DNA of 64,000 nt from an uncultured Clostridia bacterium (GCA_947589475.1 CANQBO010000002.1:62001-126000); one strand, 5' to 3'; positions 1-11,522 are shown, numbered from the stretch's first letter. Numbers and translations are program-made. Notes: generated from the sequence alone by a model not told the origin.

Positions 1-526
1 CGCTAACTACCGTATCCGCTTCCCAATGTCCCGCTTCTTTGCGCCGGTATACACTCTTATCCCTCTTTCTAATGCTCTTTCCGAGATTGTATTTTCCTCG
101 TGTTTCCTTGCCATCCTTTGTCTTTCCTTTGCGCCTCAACACCTTAGTATTGCCTTTAACCAGGTATCCTTGATATATCCACCGGTATATAGTCTTAAAG
201 GACGGCATCTCAATTTCGCATGGAGCATTGCTTATCTGCTCAGGGCTCCATGTCTTATATAGCTTATCTTCTATGTACGCTATAACTTCCTCTCCCCAGA
301 ACATACCTCGATGTCTGTACGAGCTTCTGAGCATAGCCTTCTTCTGCGCTGTCTGCGGATAATACGTGGGCACATCATATGTGTGAGTGCAGTTTCTGCG
401 GATCTCACGGGATATAGTACTCACGTTGCGCCCAACTAATTCCGCAATTTTCCTTAAACTTAATCCATCTTTGTAATATTTTCGTATACAACACCGCTCA
501 TCCATGGTAATATGTTTATAGTTCAT
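1..526 (-). mobile_element. IS30-family transposase gene, 5' part, cut by the window edge
   Basis: Reading the minus strand from the ATG at 526 gives an uninterrupted frame to base 1. The N-terminus (MNYKHITMDERCCIRKYY, then DGLSLRKIAELVGRNVSTIS) is the helix-turn-helix end of IS30-type transposases, and GHWEADTV close to the edge matches the motif carrying the first catalytic Asp of the DDE centre. The other DDE residues lie outside the window, so integrity cannot be judged. An ATG two codons upstream (532) is possible, but AGGAGG lies at a better distance from 526. The upstream sequence to about 635 contains GTGTTGCACTT, which resembles IS30-type terminal repeats; the second end is not visible, so the exact boundary is unknown. 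Confidence 0.9.
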
Positions 527-599
527 ATGCATCGTCCTCCTGCGTTTATTGTCCAAATTTATTATAACAGTTGGACTTTGCATATGAACCTTTTATTTA

Positions 600-636
600 A
601 CTCATGGTGTTGCACTTAATAGTATAATTCACCAGA
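600..636. repeat. Probable end of the IS30-family element
   Basis: Between the transposase start and the ispDF terminator lies about 35 bases (ATGGTGTTGCACTTAATAG and neighbours) of the kind found at IS30-family termini. The base-exact terminal repeat and target duplication cannot be set because the partner end is not in the window. Confidence 0.4.
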
Positions 637-675
637 TATAAAAACGACGTCGGCGGCATTGCCGCCGACGTCGTT
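637..675 (-). terminator. Rho-independent terminator of rqcP-ispDF
   Basis: A perfect 15-bp inverted repeat (643-657 with 661-675, loop ATT) is followed on the minus strand by TTTTTATAT. It lies 30 bases past the ispDF stop codon. The IS30 element begins just beyond it. Confidence 0.92.
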
Positions 676-705
676 GCAGAATGATGGAAACGGATATAAC
701 CCTGA

Positions 706-1812
706 TTATTTAAGTAGGACGGAAGCGAAAGCGGCGATGGCGTCGCAGGAGCCTATGTCGCCGACTTGCTCGTTGGTGGTGGCGCTTATGCCTATGCGTT
801 CGATGGGGACGGAGAGTATGGGCGCGAGCGTCTTTTTCATTTTGATGATATGGGGTGCGAGAAGTGGCTTTTCGGCGATGACAGAAACAGAAACATTGTT
901 CACGCGTTTGCCGTGTTTATCCGCGACAGACAACACTGTCTTGAGAAGGTCTAGGCTGTTTGCGCCGTCGTATGCGGGGTCGTCGACGGGGAAGAAATGC
1001 CCGATGTCGCGCTCGCCCACGGCGGTCAAAATGGCGTCCATAATTGCGTGCACGGGCACGTCGCCGTCGCTGTGTGCCACGGTCTTATAGGGGCAGGGAA
1101 TGAAAACTCCGCAAAGCGTCACACCCTCGCCCGCCTCCAGCCTGTGTATGTCGTATCCGCAACCGACGAGAGGCTCTTCGAGGTCGCAGGAGTGGGTTAT
1201 TTTCTTGTTTTGCGGGTCGCCGTCCACTTGCGCGATTTTGACATTATCGAGGGTTTTTACCACCGAAACGTCATCATAAAATGCCTTTTTTGCATTTTGA
1301 TACGCTTTTTCCAGCACGTCCCTTTTGCAGGCGAAAGGCGTTTGAACAAGTCCGAATTTTTCGCGATCCACGGGTCGCATATCTTTTAGACGTATCATCG
1401 CGTCCGAGGAGCGTACTGTGACGACTGCCGCGTCCGCGTCCTCAAGCGCGGCGAGAGTGCGCAATATGAGGTCGCGAGTGACATAGGGCCTCGCGCCGTC
1501 GTGGATGAGTACGGTGTCGACGTCGTCGGGCAGGGCGGATACGGCGTTTTTGACTGTCTTTGTGCGAGTCGCTCCGCCCGCGACAAGCGCTATGCGCCTG
1601 TCCTCTATGCGCGCATTGTCCAGCGCTACGAGCAACTCGTCCGAAAACGAGGGATGCACGCCTATGAGCACGCGGCTCACGCCCTCGACGTCCAAAAATG
1701 GCTTTATCGCCTCTACAAGCACACAGCTTGTGCCCGCGCGCTCAAACAGCTTGTTTTTTTCACCGTAGCGTTGGCTCTGCCCGCCCGCGGCGATGATGAC
1801 GGCGATGTTCAT
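706..1812 (-). CDS. ispDF: Bifunctional IspD/IspF (MEP cytidylyltransferase / MECDP synthase)
   Basis: A fused enzyme of the non-mevalonate isoprenoid pathway. The N-terminal domain (about 1-214) activates methylerythritol 4-phosphate with CTP: nucleotide-binding AAGGQSQRYG near residue 8 and the family motif DGARP are visible. The C-terminal domain (about 215-368) is MECDP synthase: GYDIHR carries the metal-binding Asp and His, and AHSDGDVPVHAIMDA carries the third ligand. The intermediate enzyme IspE is not part of the fusion, as in other bacteria with this fusion. 368 aa is normal for the fusion. The ATG overlaps the stop of upstream rqcP by four bases (ATGA), so the two are translationally coupled; a strong terminator follows. 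Confidence 0.95.
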   Translation of the reverse strand: MNIAVIIAAGGQSQRYGEKNKLFERAGTSCVLVEAIKPFLDVEGVSRVLIGVHPSFSDELLVALDNARIEDRRIALVAGGATRTKTVKNAVSALPDDVDTVLIHDGARPYVTRDLILRTLAALEDADAAVVTVRSSDAMIRLKDMRPVDREKFGLVQTPFACKRDVLEKAYQNAKKAFYDDVSVVKTLDNVKIAQVDGDPQNKKITHSCDLEEPLVGCGYDIHRLEAGEGVTLCGVFIPCPYKTVAHSDGDVPVHAIMDAILTAVGERDIGHFFPVDDPAYDGANSLDLLKTVLSVADKHGKRVNNVSVSVIAEKPLLAPHIIKMKKTLAPILSVPIERIGISATTNEQVGDIGSCDAIAAFASVLLK

Positions 1813-2063
1813 AGCTCCTCTCCTTCGATGAGACGGTACATGCTCTCGGCGGACTGCTTCGTTTGGTGTTCGTCCACGCTGAGCACCTCAAAGGACATAC
1901 TGCGATTGCCGAAACTCACTTTGACTACGTCTCCGACTTTGACGTCTTTAGCGGGTTTTGCGGGCTTGCCGTTCACCTCGATTCTGCCGCCGTCGCACGC
2001 TTCCTGCGCCACGGAGCGACGTTTGATGACTCTTGAAACTTTCAAAAATTTGTCTATCCTCAT
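1809..2063 (-). CDS. rqcP: RqcP-type S4-domain RNA-binding protein
   Basis: 84 aa, almost entirely one S4 domain: MRIDKFLKVSRVIKRR at the N-terminus and GRIEVNGKPAKPAKDVKVGD in the middle are typical of RqcP (YabO) and related Hsp15. RqcP works with RqcH on stalled 50S subunits, helping to add alanine tails to incomplete chains. It overlaps ispDF by four bases. The -10 box TATAAT (2070-2075) ends six bases before the ATG and no ribosome-binding site can fit, so the mRNA is predicted to be leaderless. In Bacilli this gene usually sits with divIC or mazG; pairing with ispDF is different. Confidence 0.9.
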   Translation of the reverse strand: MRIDKFLKVSRVIKRRSVAQEACDGGRIEVNGKPAKPAKDVKVGDVVKVSFGNRSMSFEVLSVDEHQTKQSAESMYRLIEGEEL

Positions 2064-2069
2064 ATGACG

Positions 2070-2098
2070 ATTATAAGCTATTTGCGAAAAATTGTAAA
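2070..2098 (-). promoter_or_regulatory. Promoter of rqcP-ispDF, leaderless geometry
   Basis: TTTACA (2093-2098), a 17-base spacer and a consensus TATAAT (2070-2075) on the minus strand. A start about seven bases past the -10 box falls on the A of the rqcP ATG. Confidence 0.75.
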
Positions 2099-2109
2099 GA
2101 GTATGAGTT

Positions 2110-2152
2110 CGTCGTGTCCGAGAGAGGGTACGTTAATCGCTCGGACAAGACG
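2110..2152. other. Hairpin in the rqcP / rpoB divergent spacer
   Basis: CGTCGTGTCCGAG (2110-2122) pairs with CTCGGACAAGACG (2140-2152) with one mismatch. No T-run follows on either strand, so it is not an obvious terminator. It sits between the rqcP promoter and the rpoB promoter. Nothing else recognisable is seen at 2100-2260. Confidence 0.4.
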
Positions 2153-2266
2153 TTGTAAGTGTATAGGGAAGCTCGGACAGGGCGTGCGTTGGCGGTTCAA
2201 AGATGCCTTCGCGAAGGGCGATAAATATAATAATATAAAAATATTCACAAATTTACAAAATTTCCC

Positions 2267-2295
2267 TTGACAGGGTTGACAGCGTCGTATATAAT
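2267..2295 (+). promoter_or_regulatory. rpoBC promoter
   Basis: Consensus TTGACA (2267-2272), 17-base spacer and TATAAT (2290-2295). A second TTGACA at 2276-2281 is too close to the -10 box to be the partner. This explains how rpoBC is expressed although it is detached from the usual rplJL upstream genes. Confidence 0.85.
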
Positions 2296-2319
2296 GAAAA
2301 ACTGCGCAATAATACTTAT

Positions 2320-2354
2320 CCCTGCCCCCGAAAGCTCGAATTTTGGGGGTAGGG
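2320..2354 (+). promoter_or_regulatory. Strong hairpin in the rpoB leader
   Basis: CCCTGCCCCC (2320-2329) pairs with GGGGGTAGGG (2345-2354) over ten positions with one G-U pair. It starts about 20 bases after the expected transcription start and lies about 100 bases before the rpoB ATG. No T-run follows. It may protect or regulate the mRNA; its role is inferred only from position. Confidence 0.5.
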
Positions 2355-2456
2355 GGTTATAAGAACACTATTACTGTACTGTATCAAAATCAAAAAATCA
2401 AGTGGGCGACTCAAAAATCGTCGACGCAAATCGGAATTTTTTTAAGGAGTGGATAT

Positions 2457-5400
2457 ATGGCCCAAAGAATTCACAATCAGATGTACGGCAAGACGGAAAG
2501 ACGCGATTTTTCGAAGATCAAGAATGTTCTGCCTATCCCGTACCTTATCGAAGTGCAGAAGAACTCCTATCAGAGCTTCATCCACGAGGGGATCGACGAA
2601 GTTTTCCAGGATTATTCGCCGATCTCGGACTTCTCGCAAAAGCTCGAGCTTGAGTTCCTCTCCCACCGCTTCGACGGCGAGCCGAAGTATTCCGTCAAGG
2701 AATGCAAGGACAGAGACGCGACCTATGCCGTGCCTCTCAAAGTCAAGGCGCGCCTGACGAACAGGGAGACGGGCGAAGTTGTCGAGCAAGAGGTCTTTAT
2801 GGGAGACTTCCCGCTCATGACGGAGGCAGGCTCCTTTGTCATCAACGGCGCGGAGCGAGTCATCGTCAGCCAGCTTGTGAGAAGCCCCGGCGTGTACAAT
2901 GACAGAGTGCTCGACAAAAACGGTGTGCCGCGTTATGCGACGACTGTCATACCGAATCGCGGCGCGTGGCTTGAGTACGAGCAGGACTCCAACGACGTTC
3001 AATGGGTGCACGTCGACAGGATGAGGAAGATCCCCGCAACGACGCTTCTTCGCGCGCTGGGTTATGGCACGGACGACGATCTTCTGACGCTGTTCGGCGG
3101 CGACGAGATGATCAAAAACACTTGCGACAAGGACACCGCAAAGACGGAGGAACAGGGCAAGCTTGACCTCTTCCGTCGTATGCGTCCGGGCGAGGTGCCC
3201 ACTGTCGAGGGCGCAAATCAGCTCATCCACAATCTTTTCGACGATTACAAGCGTTACGATCTCGCGAGGGTCGGTCGCTACAAATACAACAAAAAACTTG
3301 CCATAGGCACCCGTCTTGTTGGATGCAAGCTTGCAGAGAAGGTCGTCAGCCCCATCACGGGCGAGATACTTGCGGCAAAGGGCGATACCGTCACGGAAGA
3401 ACTCGGCAAGGTCATTCAAAACAACGGCGTAAACGAAGTCAACGTCGAGTATATCGACAAGGACGGCAAGAAGAAAGTCTTTAAGATGATCGGCAACAAC
3501 ACTCTTGACCTCGATGCTGTCGTGGATTGCGTCCCGCGAGAGCTGGGCATACTCGAAAAAGTGTATTGGCCCAACCTTCAAAAGCTCATCGCGCAATTCG
3601 GCAACAACAAGCAGGAGTTGCTGTACGCTATAAAGGCGAGCAGGGACGAGCTTGTCTACAAGCACATCACGCTTGCGGACATCGTCGCCGTCACAAACTA
3701 CAATCTCGGCTTGAGATACGGCTTGGGCACCTGCGACGACATAGACCACCTTTCCAACCGCCGCGTGCGCGCCGTGGGCGAGCTTTTGCAAAATCAATTC
3801 CGCATCGGCATCTCCCGCCTCGAAAGAGTAATACGCGAGAGAATGGCTTCCGCGCAGGAAAATGCGGAGATAACGCCTCAGACTCTCATAAACATCAGGC
3901 CCGTCACCAGCGCGATAAAGGAATTCTTCGGCTCCTCCCAGCTTTCTCAATTTATGGATCAGCCCAATCCCATTGCGGAACTTACGCACAAGCGCAAACT
4001 TTCCGCACTCGGTCCCGGCGGTCTCAACAGAGAGCGCGCGAGCTTCGAAGTGCGCGACGTCCACCACTCGCACTACGGACGCATGTGCCCTATAGAGACC
4101 CCCGAAGGTCAAAACATAGGACTCATCACCTCGCTTTCGAGCTACGCAAAGGTCAACGAGTACGGATTTATCGAGACTCCCTACAGAAGGATAGAGAAGA
4201 TCAAGGACGAAAACGGCAAAGTCGTGGACAGCTATGTTACAGACGAAGTCGTGTATATGGCGGCGGACGAGGAGGACAAGTACATCATCGCGCAAGCGAA
4301 CGAGGAGCTTGACGACACAAGCCGCTTTGTGCGAAACCGCGTCAATTGCCGTATAAGAAAGGACATCCGCGAGGTGCCCAAACTCATGGCGGACTATATG
4401 GACGTCAACCCCAAACAGCTCATATCCATTGCGACCGCGCTCATACCCTTCCTTGAAAACGACGATACAAACCGCGCTCTTATGGGTTCCAACATGCAGA
4501 GGCAGGCGGTCCCGCTCCTCAAGCCGCAGGCGCCTATGATCGCGACGGGCGTAGAACACAAGATAGCTTACGACAGCGGAGTGCTCAAAATAGCGCATAA
4601 GGACGGCTATGTCAAGTATGTGGACAGCGTGAACATCGTCATCGCTTGCGACGACGGCACCGAAGAGACATATACTCTCAGCAAATTCGAGCGCTCCAAC
4701 CAGTCCACCTGCATAAATCAGCACCCCATCGTGAACAAGGGCGACAGAGTGACGGGTCCCAAATACGACGAGCAGGGCAACCTTCTCGAAGAGGGCACGG
4801 TGCTCGCGGACGGACCCGCGTGCGATCAGGGCGAGCTTGCTCTCGGCAGGAACATGCTCATCGGCTTTATGAGCTGGGAGGGCTACAACTACGAGGACGC
4901 AGTCTTGATAAGCGAGGAGCTTGTCAGAGACGACCTGTACACCTCGATACATATCGAGGAGTACGAGATAGAGTGCCGCGATACGAAGCTCGGCGAAGAG
5001 CAGATCACCCGCGACATCCCGAATTTGAGCGACGAAGCACTGAGAAATCTCGACGAATACGGCATCGTGCGCGTAGGCGCGGAAGTCAGAGCGGGGGACA
5101 TCCTCGTCGGCAAGGTCACGCCTAAGGGCGAGACGGAACTTACTCCCGAAGAGAGACTGCTCAGAGCGATTTTCGGCGAGAAGGCGAGAGAGGTCAGAGA
5201 TACGTCTCTCAGAGTCCCGAACGGCGAAGGCGGCATCGTAGTCGACGTCAAACAGTTCACGAGAAAGAACAAGGACGAGCTTGCGCCCGGCGTAAACAAA
5301 CTTGTGCGCGTATACATCGCTCAAAAGAGGAAGATCTCCGTCGGCGACAAGATGGCGGGTCGTCACGGCAACAAGGGCGTCGTCAGCCGCGTGCTTCCAA

Positions 5401-6329
5401 AAGAGGATATGCCCTTCATGGCGGACGGAACTCCGCTTCAGATCGTGCTCAATCCCCTCGGCGTGCCTTCGCGTATGAACATCGGACAGGTGCTTGAGGT
5501 CCACCTCGGACTCATCGCGCACATGCTCGATTGGAAAATTGCGACCCCCGTTTTCGACGGCGCGAACGAGCAGGACATCAAGGCTCTCTTCCAGCAATAC
5601 GGCATCGTCAACGAGGACGGCGAAGTCGACGGCAAGATACAGCTGTACGACGGCAGGACGGGCGAACCATTCGAGAACCGCGCAACGGTGGGATATATGT
5701 ACTACCTCAAGTTGCATCACCTCGTCGATGACAAGATACACGCAAGGTCCACAGGCCCCTACAGCCTCGTCACGCAACAGCCTCTCGGCGGAAAGGCGCA
5801 GTTCGGCGGACAGCGCTTCGGCGAAATGGAAGTTTGGGCGCTCGAGGCGTATGGCGCGGCGAACATGTTGCAGGAGATATTGACGGTCAAGTCGGACGAC
5901 GTCGTGGGCAGGGTCAAGACCTACGAGTCGATAGTCAAGGGCAACTACGTGTCCGAACCGGGAATTCCCGAGTCGTTCAAAGTGCTTGTCAAGGAGTTGC
6001 AAAGCCTCGCGCTGGACGTCAAGGTCCGCAACGAGGACGGCGACGAGATTAAGCTTAGGGACTATTCGGACGACGACACCGATTTCGAGCCTATGAGAAG
6101 GGCGCCGGAGCTTAAGGAAGTCGACATTCTCGGCGGAGATCTCTCGGCGCAACCTTCGAGTATCCCCGACGATCTGTTCGGCAGTTTGGGCGACGGCTTC
6201 GGCGGCGAGGACAGCAAATTTGACGCAGACAGCGACGATGAGGATTTCTTCAGCTCGCTCACGGAGGGAACGACGGACATCAGCGAACTGTTCGGCAATC
6301 CGTCGGACGAAAATCCCGACGAGGAATAA
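2457..6329 (+). CDS. rpoB: RNA polymerase beta subunit
   Basis: 1290 aa beta subunit of RNA polymerase, forming the active-site cleft with RpoC. The start ATG at 2457 is chosen because AAGGAG lies eight bases ahead and the protein then begins at the usual place; the frame is open further upstream from a TTG but without a ribosome site. The rifampicin-pocket region [20 protein letters not shown] and the active-site segment GRHGNKGVV are intact. Compared with E. coli, the pocket carries Lys for Arg529 and Pro for Asn518. The C-terminus ends in an acidic Asp/Glu/Ser-rich tail of about 75 residues (roughly 1210-1290). rpoC follows after 12 bases. Confidence 0.98.
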   Translation: MAQRIHNQMYGKTERRDFSKIKNVLPIPYLIEVQKNSYQSFIHEGIDEVFQDYSPISDFSQKLELEFLSHRFDGEPKYSVKECKDRDATYAVPLKVKARLTNRETGEVVEQEVFMGDFPLMTEAGSFVINGAERVIVSQLVRSPGVYNDRVLDKNGVPRYATTVIPNRGAWLEYEQDSNDVQWVHVDRMRKIPATTLLRALGYGTDDDLLTLFGGDEMIKNTCDKDTAKTEEQGKLDLFRRMRPGEVPTVEGANQLIHNLFDDYKRYDLARVGRYKYNKKLAIGTRLVGCKLAEKVVSPITGEILAAKGDTVTEELGKVIQNNGVNEVNVEYIDKDGKKKVFKMIGNNTLDLDAVVDCVPRELGILEKVYWPNLQKLIAQFGNNKQELLYAIKASRDELVYKHITLADIVAVTNYNLGLRYGLGTCDDIDHLSNRRVRAVGELLQNQFRIGISRLERVIRERMASAQENAEITPQTLINIRPVTSAIKEFFGSSQLSQFMDQPNPIAELTHKRKLSALGPGGLNRERASFEVRDVHHSHYGRMCPIETPEGQNIGLITSLSSYAKVNEYGFIETPYRRIEKIKDENGKVVDSYVTDEVVYMAADEEDKYIIAQANEELDDTSRFVRNRVNCRIRKDIREVPKLMADYMDVNPKQLISIATALIPFLENDDTNRALMGSNMQRQAVPLLKPQAPMIATGVEHKIAYDSGVLKIAHKDGYVKYVDSVNIVIACDDGTEETYTLSKFERSNQSTCINQHPIVNKGDRVTGPKYDEQGNLLEEGTVLADGPACDQGELALGRNMLIGFMSWEGYNYEDAVLISEELVRDDLYTSIHIEEYEIECRDTKLGEEQITRDIPNLSDEALRNLDEYGIVRVGAEVRAGDILVGKVTPKGETELTPEERLLRAIFGEKAREVRDTSLRVPNGEGGIVVDVKQFTRKNKDELAPGVNKLVRVYIAQKRKISVGDKMAGRHGNKGVVSRVLPKEDMPFMADGTPLQIVLNPLGVPSRMNIGQVLEVHLGLIAHMLDWKIATPVFDGANEQDIKALFQQYGIVNEDGEVDGKIQLYDGRTGEPFENRATVGYMYYLKLHHLVDDKIHARSTGPYSLVTQQPLGGKAQFGGQRFGEMEVWALEAYGAANMLQEILTVKSDDVVGRVKTYESIVKGNYVSEPGIPESFKVLVKELQSLALDVKVRNEDGDEIKLRDYSDDDTDFEPMRRAPELKEVDILGGDLSAQPSSIPDDLFGSLGDGFGGEDSKFDADSDDEDFFSSLTEGTTDISELFGNPSDENPDEE

Positions 6330-6341
6330 AGGAGATAGAGT

Positions 6342-9300
6342 ATGTACGAACTCAGCAATTTTGACGCGATCCAAATCGGCATCGCCTCCCCCGAAAAGAT
6401 CAAGGAGTGGTCTTACGGCGAGGTCACGAAGCCCGAAACGATAAATTACCGTACACAAAAGCCCGAGAGAGACGGCCTCTTCTGCGAGAGGATATTCGGG
6501 CCTACAAAGGATTGGGAGTGCCACTGCGGAAGATACAAGAGGATACGCTATAAGGGCGTCATCTGCGAGAAGTGCGGAGTCGAGGTCACAAAGTCCAAAG
6601 TGCGCCGCGAAAGGATGGGGCATATCGAACTTGCCGCTCCCGTCACGCACATCTGGTATCTTAGAGGCGTGCCTTCGCGCATAAGCATCTTGCTTGACAT
6701 CTCTCCGAAGGACCTCGAGCAGGTCGTATACTTCGTGTCCTACATCGTGCTCGACCCGGGCAAGGCGGAGGAAGTCGTCAAAAAGCAGGTCATCACGGAC
6801 AAGGAATACCGCGATCTGCTTGAAAAATACGACGCGAAGGACTTCAGAGTGGGCATGGGCGCGGAAGCCGTGCAGGAACTTCTTCAGGAGATAGACCTCG
6901 AGAAGGAAAGCAAACAGCTCAAAGACATCATCGAAAATTCCACGGGTCAAAAGCGCATGAAGGCGGTCAAGAGGCTGGAAGTCGTCGAGGCTTTCCGTCA
7001 GTCGGGCAACAGACCCGAGTGGATGGTGCTCACCGTGCTTCCCGTGCTTCCTCCCGAACTCAGACCTATGGTCCAGCTTGACGGCGGACGTTTTGCGACA
7101 AGCGACCTCAACGACTTGTATCGCCGCGTCATCAACCGCAACAATCGTCTTAAGAAGCTCAAGGAACTCGGCGCGCCCGAGATAATCGTGCACAACGAGA
7201 AGAGAATGTTGCAAGAAGCCGTCGACGCGCTCATCGACAACGGTCGCAGAGGAAAGGCTGTCGCAGGCCCCGGCAACAGGGATCTCAAGTCGCTGTCGGG
7301 AATGCTCCGCGGCAAGCAGGGACGCTTCCGTCAAAACTTGCTCGGCAAGCGCGTGGACTATTCGGGACGTTCCGTCATCGTCGTCGGCCCCGAACTCAAG
7401 CTTTATCAGTGCGGTCTGCCAAAGGAGATGGCGCTCGAACTGTTCAAGCCTTTCATTATGAACAAATTGGTGGAGCAAAACCTCTGCCACAACATCAAGA
7501 GTGCAAAGCGCTTTGTGGATACGGGCAAAAATCAAGTCTGGGATATCCTCGAGGAGATCATCAAGGATCACCCCGTGCTTCTCAACCGCGCGCCCACGCT
7601 TCACCGTCTCGGCATACAGGCGTTTGAGCCTGTGCTTGTCGAGGGCAGAGCGATAAAGTTGCACCCGCTCGCATGCGGCGCGTTCAACGCGGACTTCGAC
7701 GGCGACCAGATGGCTGTCCACGTCCCGCTGTCCATTGAGGCGCAGGCGGAGGCGAGGATACTCATGCTTTGCACCAACAACATACTTAAGCTCAGCGACG
7801 GCAAGCCCATCGTTTCGCCTACGCAGGACATGGTCATAGGGTCTTATTATCTGACCATAGTCAAGCCCGGCGCGGTCGGCGAAGGCAATTATTACAGCTC
7901 TTTCGACGAGGCGGTGCTCGCCTACAACGAGCATGCGCTCACCCTGCAATCTCTGTGCTATATCCGCGTTCCCGTGGAGCATGAGGACGGCACGAAGGAA
8001 AATCAGCTGTTGCACACAACCCTCGGGCGTTGCATCTTCAACAACAACATTCCGCAGGACCTGCAATTTGTGGACAGAAGCGTGCCCGAACTCAGAGGTC
8101 AGCTTGAAGTCGAGGGCATACTCGGCATACACGCCAACATAGATCAAAAGCAATTCCACGCCATTGTGGAGCTGTTCCGCAGCGGTCGCGAGGACGGGGC
8201 GTATGCGTGCGCGCGTTCAATATTAAAGAGGCAGGACCTCTCCGACGCGCAGATCGACAACATCAAAAACGCTATACTTGCGGCGGGCGAGCTTGACATC
8301 GACGATACGAAGAACAGCTTGCGAGAGATCACCGCGCTCAGAGAGAGCATACAAAAAGTGCTCGGCAAAAAGGCGATGGCTATAGGCAAGAAGCAACTCA
8401 GCATGATCGTCGACAATTGCTTCAAGTATCACGGCGCGACTGAGACGGCGGCGATGCTTGACAACATCAAGGCGCTCGGCTACAAGTATTCGACGATAGG
8501 CGCGATCACGGCTTCCGTATTCGATATGCACATTCCCGGCGACAAGAAGCAGATCATCGCCGACGCGGAGGCGCAGGTGGTCAAGATCGAAAAACTGCAT
8601 GCCCGCGGCGTGTTCTCGGACGAAGGCCGCTACAAAGAGGTCATCAAAGTTTGGAAAGAGGCGGCGGACAAGGTCGAGGAAGAGTTGAAGAAGGGTCTTG
8701 ACGACTTCAACCCCATATGGATGATGGCAAACTCCGGCGCGCGCGGAAGTATGGGTCAGATAAGACAGCTCGCAGGTATGCGCGGACTCATGGCGGACCC
8801 GTCGGGCAGAACGATAGAGTTGCCCGTGCGCTCCTCATTCCGCGAAGGACTTTCGGTTTTGGAATACTTCATTTCTTCGCACGGCGGCAGAAAAGGTCTT
8901 GCGGACACCGCGCTTAAGACGGCGGACTCCGGCTACCTCACAAGACGTCTTGTGGACGTTTCGCACTCCGTCATCGTGCGCGAGCAGGATTGCCACGACA
9001 ACAAGGGCACCTTCATCACCGCGATACGCGACGAGAAGAGCGTCATCGAGGCGCTCGCGGACAGAATTGCGGGCAGATACACCATAAACGACGTCGTCGA
9101 CCCCGAAACGGGAGAGATCATCTGCGAAGCGGACACCCTCATCTCCACGGATAAGGCGAAAGAGATCGACAACATCCTCACCGCGTATTGGGAGAAGAAC
9201 GGCTCGGATATGCATCATCAACCGGGCGTGCTAATTCGCTCCATACTCACCTGCAGGACGAGAAACGGTGTGTGCGTCAAGTGCTACGGCAAGAACATGG

Positions 9301-10211
9301 CGTCGGGCAATCCCGTCAAGATAGGCGAGGCGGTCGGCATCATAGCCGCGCAGTCCATAGGCGAGCCGGGCACCCAGCTCACGATGAGAACATTCCACTC
9401 GGGCGGCGTTGCGACGGACGACGACATCACGCAAGGTCTGCCCCGCGTCGAGGAACTTTTCGAGGCGCGCAATCCTAAAGGAAAGGCCGTCATCACCGAA
9501 AACAGCGGCGCGGTCACAATATCCGACGACAGGCGCGAGATCACGGTCACGTCATCGGACGGCGACGCAAAGACGTATGCGATACCTTACAACGCGAACA
9601 TCCTCGTACAGCAGGGCGAGATAATTGACGCGGGCGATCCGCTCACCAAAGGCTCCATAAATCCGCAGGATATGCTCAAGGCGAAGGGCGTCAAGGGCGT
9701 GCAGGAGTACATCGCAAAGGAAGTTCAATCCGCCTACCGCACCGCGGGCGTCGAGATCAACGACAAGCACGTCGAGGTCATCGTCAGACAGATGTTGAGA
9801 AAGGTCAGGATCGAAAATCAAGGCGATACGAATATGTTGCCGGGACAACTTGTAGACCTGTTCACCTATGAGGACGAAAACGAAAAGGCGATAGAGGCGG
9901 GAGGCAAGCCCGCAAGCGCAAAGAGGACGTTGCTCGGCATCACAAAAGCCGCGCTCGCGACGGAGTCCTTCTTGTCCGCGGCGTCCTTCCAGGAGACGGC
10001 GAAAGTGCTTGCTGAAGCGGCGATAAACAACAGAGTAGACCCGTTGCTCGGCCTCAAAGAGAACGTAATCATAGGCAAGCTCATTCCCGCAGGTACGGGC
10101 ATGAAGTGCTATAAGAACATAAGCACGGTGCACGCCACCCCCGAAAAGACGGAGGAGGAAATATTGGCGGATCCCGAACTTGCGGAGATCGACGACGAGG
10201 ACGCAGAATAA
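6342..10211 (+). CDS. rpoC: RNA polymerase beta' subunit
   Basis: 1289 aa. The N-terminal zinc finger [19 protein letters not shown], the catalytic magnesium loop [12 protein letters not shown] and the second zinc site around [11 protein letters not shown] are all present; the trigger-loop area carries [23 protein letters not shown] precedes the ATG. The gene is 12 bases from rpoB and its TAA stop shares one base with the metK ATG (TAATG), so rpoB-rpoC-metK form one transcription unit with coupled translation. In most Bacillota rplGB-rpsL follow rpoC; here they are about 25 kb away. Confidence 0.98.
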   Translation: MYELSNFDAIQIGIASPEKIKEWSYGEVTKPETINYRTQKPERDGLFCERIFGPTKDWECHCGRYKRIRYKGVICEKCGVEVTKSKVRRERMGHIELAAPVTHIWYLRGVPSRISILLDISPKDLEQVVYFVSYIVLDPGKAEEVVKKQVITDKEYRDLLEKYDAKDFRVGMGAEAVQELLQEIDLEKESKQLKDIIENSTGQKRMKAVKRLEVVEAFRQSGNRPEWMVLTVLPVLPPELRPMVQLDGGRFATSDLNDLYRRVINRNNRLKKLKELGAPEIIVHNEKRMLQEAVDALIDNGRRGKAVAGPGNRDLKSLSGMLRGKQGRFRQNLLGKRVDYSGRSVIVVGPELKLYQCGLPKEMALELFKPFIMNKLVEQNLCHNIKSAKRFVDTGKNQVWDILEEIIKDHPVLLNRAPTLHRLGIQAFEPVLVEGRAIKLHPLACGAFNADFDGDQMAVHVPLSIEAQAEARILMLCTNNILKLSDGKPIVSPTQDMVIGSYYLTIVKPGAVGEGNYYSSFDEAVLAYNEHALTLQSLCYIRVPVEHEDGTKENQLLHTTLGRCIFNNNIPQDLQFVDRSVPELRGQLEVEGILGIHANIDQKQFHAIVELFRSGREDGAYACARSILKRQDLSDAQIDNIKNAILAAGELDIDDTKNSLREITALRESIQKVLGKKAMAIGKKQLSMIVDNCFKYHGATETAAMLDNIKALGYKYSTIGAITASVFDMHIPGDKKQIIADAEAQVVKIEKLHARGVFSDEGRYKEVIKVWKEAADKVEEELKKGLDDFNPIWMMANSGARGSMGQIRQLAGMRGLMADPSGRTIELPVRSSFREGLSVLEYFISSHGGRKGLADTALKTADSGYLTRRLVDVSHSVIVREQDCHDNKGTFITAIRDEKSVIEALADRIAGRYTINDVVDPETGEIICEADTLISTDKAKEIDNILTAYWEKNGSDMHHQPGVLIRSILTCRTRNGVCVKCYGKNMASGNPVKIGEAVGIIAAQSIGEPGTQLTMRTFHSGGVATDDDITQGLPRVEELFEARNPKGKAVITENSGAVTISDDRREITVTSSDGDAKTYAIPYNANILVQQGEIIDAGDPLTKGSINPQDMLKAKGVKGVQEYIAKEVQSAYRTAGVEINDKHVEVIVRQMLRKVRIENQGDTNMLPGQLVDLFTYEDENEKAIEAGGKPASAKRTLLGITKAALATESFLSAASFQETAKVLAEAAINNRVDPLLGLKENVIIGKLIPAGTGMKCYKNISTVHATPEKTEEEILADPELAEIDDEDAE

Positions 10212-11395
10212 TGGACAAAAGGTTTTTTACATCCGAAAGCGTGACAGAGGGACATCCCGACAAGGTGTGCGACCAGATCGCGGACGCGATACTCGACGAC
10301 ATCATGGCGGCGGATCCCTCCGCGCGCGTTGCGATAGAGGTTTGCGCGACGACGGGCGTAGTCATGGTTTTCGGCGAAGTCTCGACGGATACGCACTATT
10401 CGGACATCCCCGCCATCGTGCGCGAGGTCATAGAGGACGTAGGCTACAACGACAGCTCGCTGGGTTTTGACTATAAAACTTGCGCCGTGCTCACGTCTAT
10501 TGACGAACAGTCGAAAGATATTGCGCAGGGCGTGGATATGGCGTCCGACGCGGAAAGTTCGGACGAATTCGATTTGAGAGGCGCGGGCGATCAGGGCATG
10601 ATGTTCGGCTATGCGACGGATGAGACTCCCGAGCTTATGCCTATGCCCATAATGCTTGCGCACGCGCTCACAAAGCGGCTCACCGACGTGAGAAAGCTTG
10701 AACTTCTCGATTGGTTGCGACCCGACGGAAAGGCGCAGGTCACGGTGGAATACGAGGGCGGCACGCCAAAGCGCGTGGACACCGTTGTAGTAAGCTGTCA
10801 GCACTCCGAGGACGTGGAGCAGGACGAAATAGAACGGTCGATAATCGAGACCGTCATCAAGCCGTCCATTCCCAAAGACCTCATCGACGACGACACAAAG
10901 TTTTACATCAATCCCACTGGGCGCTTCGTCATAGGCGGACCCGCAGGCGACAGCGGAGTCACGGGCAGAAAGATAATCGTGGACACCTACGGCGGGTTCT
11001 GTCCTCACGGCGGCGGCGCGTTCAGCGGCAAAGACCCCACAAAAGTGGACAGGAGCGCGTGCTATATGGCGCGTTACGTCTGCAAAAACCTTGTCGCGGC
11101 GGGCATCTGCAACAGAGTGGAGCTTCAACTTGCGTATGCAATAGGAATGTCGCATCCCGTGTCGATATTTGTCGATACGTTCGGGACGGGCATCGTCGAC
11201 GACGAAACCATTGTAAAGATCGTGCAGGACGTGTTTGACTTAAGGCCTCTCGCCATCATCAACGAGCTGAAACTAGACCGTCCCATCTACAGGAGGACGT
11301 CCAACTACGGGCACTTCGGCAGAGAGGGATTCACTTGGGAGAACACCGACAAGGTGGAGCAGGTGCGAGAGGCTCTGGAAAAATACAAATTTTGA
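10211..11395 (+). CDS. metK: S-adenosylmethionine synthase
   Basis: 394 aa. Makes S-adenosylmethionine from methionine and ATP. The N-terminus reads [22 protein letters not shown], the classic MetK opening with the catalytic His; [12 protein letters not shown] (residues about 118-129) and [15 protein letters not shown] are the other signature segments. The start overlaps the rpoC stop by one base, with no separate leader, so no SAM-sensing riboswitch controls it and its expression is tied to RNA polymerase genes. A terminator follows 13 bases after the stop. Confidence 0.97.
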   Translation: MDKRFFTSESVTEGHPDKVCDQIADAILDDIMAADPSARVAIEVCATTGVVMVFGEVSTDTHYSDIPAIVREVIEDVGYNDSSLGFDYKTCAVLTSIDEQSKDIAQGVDMASDAESSDEFDLRGAGDQGMMFGYATDETPELMPMPIMLAHALTKRLTDVRKLELLDWLRPDGKAQVTVEYEGGTPKRVDTVVVSCQHSEDVEQDEIERSIIETVIKPSIPKDLIDDDTKFYINPTGRFVIGGPAGDSGVTGRKIIVDTYGGFCPHGGGAFSGKDPTKVDRSACYMARYVCKNLVAAGICNRVELQLAYAIGMSHPVSIFVDTFGTGIVDDETIVKIVQDVFDLRPLAIINELKLDRPIYRRTSNYGHFGREGFTWENTDKVEQVREALEKYKF

Positions 11396-11408
11396 ATCGA
11401 CGCGATGA

Positions 11409-11436
11409 AACGGCAGGAGAAGTCTGCCGTTTTTTA
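11409..11436 (+). terminator. Terminator of rpoB-rpoC-metK
   Basis: AACGGCAG (11409-11416) pairs with CTGCCGTT (11424-11431), loop of seven, followed by a run of T. Confidence 0.9.
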
Positions 11437-11522
11437 TACCCGCGCGCGAGGAGCGAAAAATGCGATATTTTCGCCCCCCATGTGTAAAAATCAAGAAACA
11501 GTATACTTTTCTCGGAGAGGAA

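Noticed and set aside
2276..2281. Second TTGACA as the rpoB -35 box
   Set aside because: Only eight bases from the -10 box; the copy at 2267 has the right 17-base spacing.
2442..8159. A 1905-codon open frame antisense to rpoB and rpoC
   Set aside because: It arises from the codon bias of the real genes; it has no ribosome-binding site and no recognisable motif.
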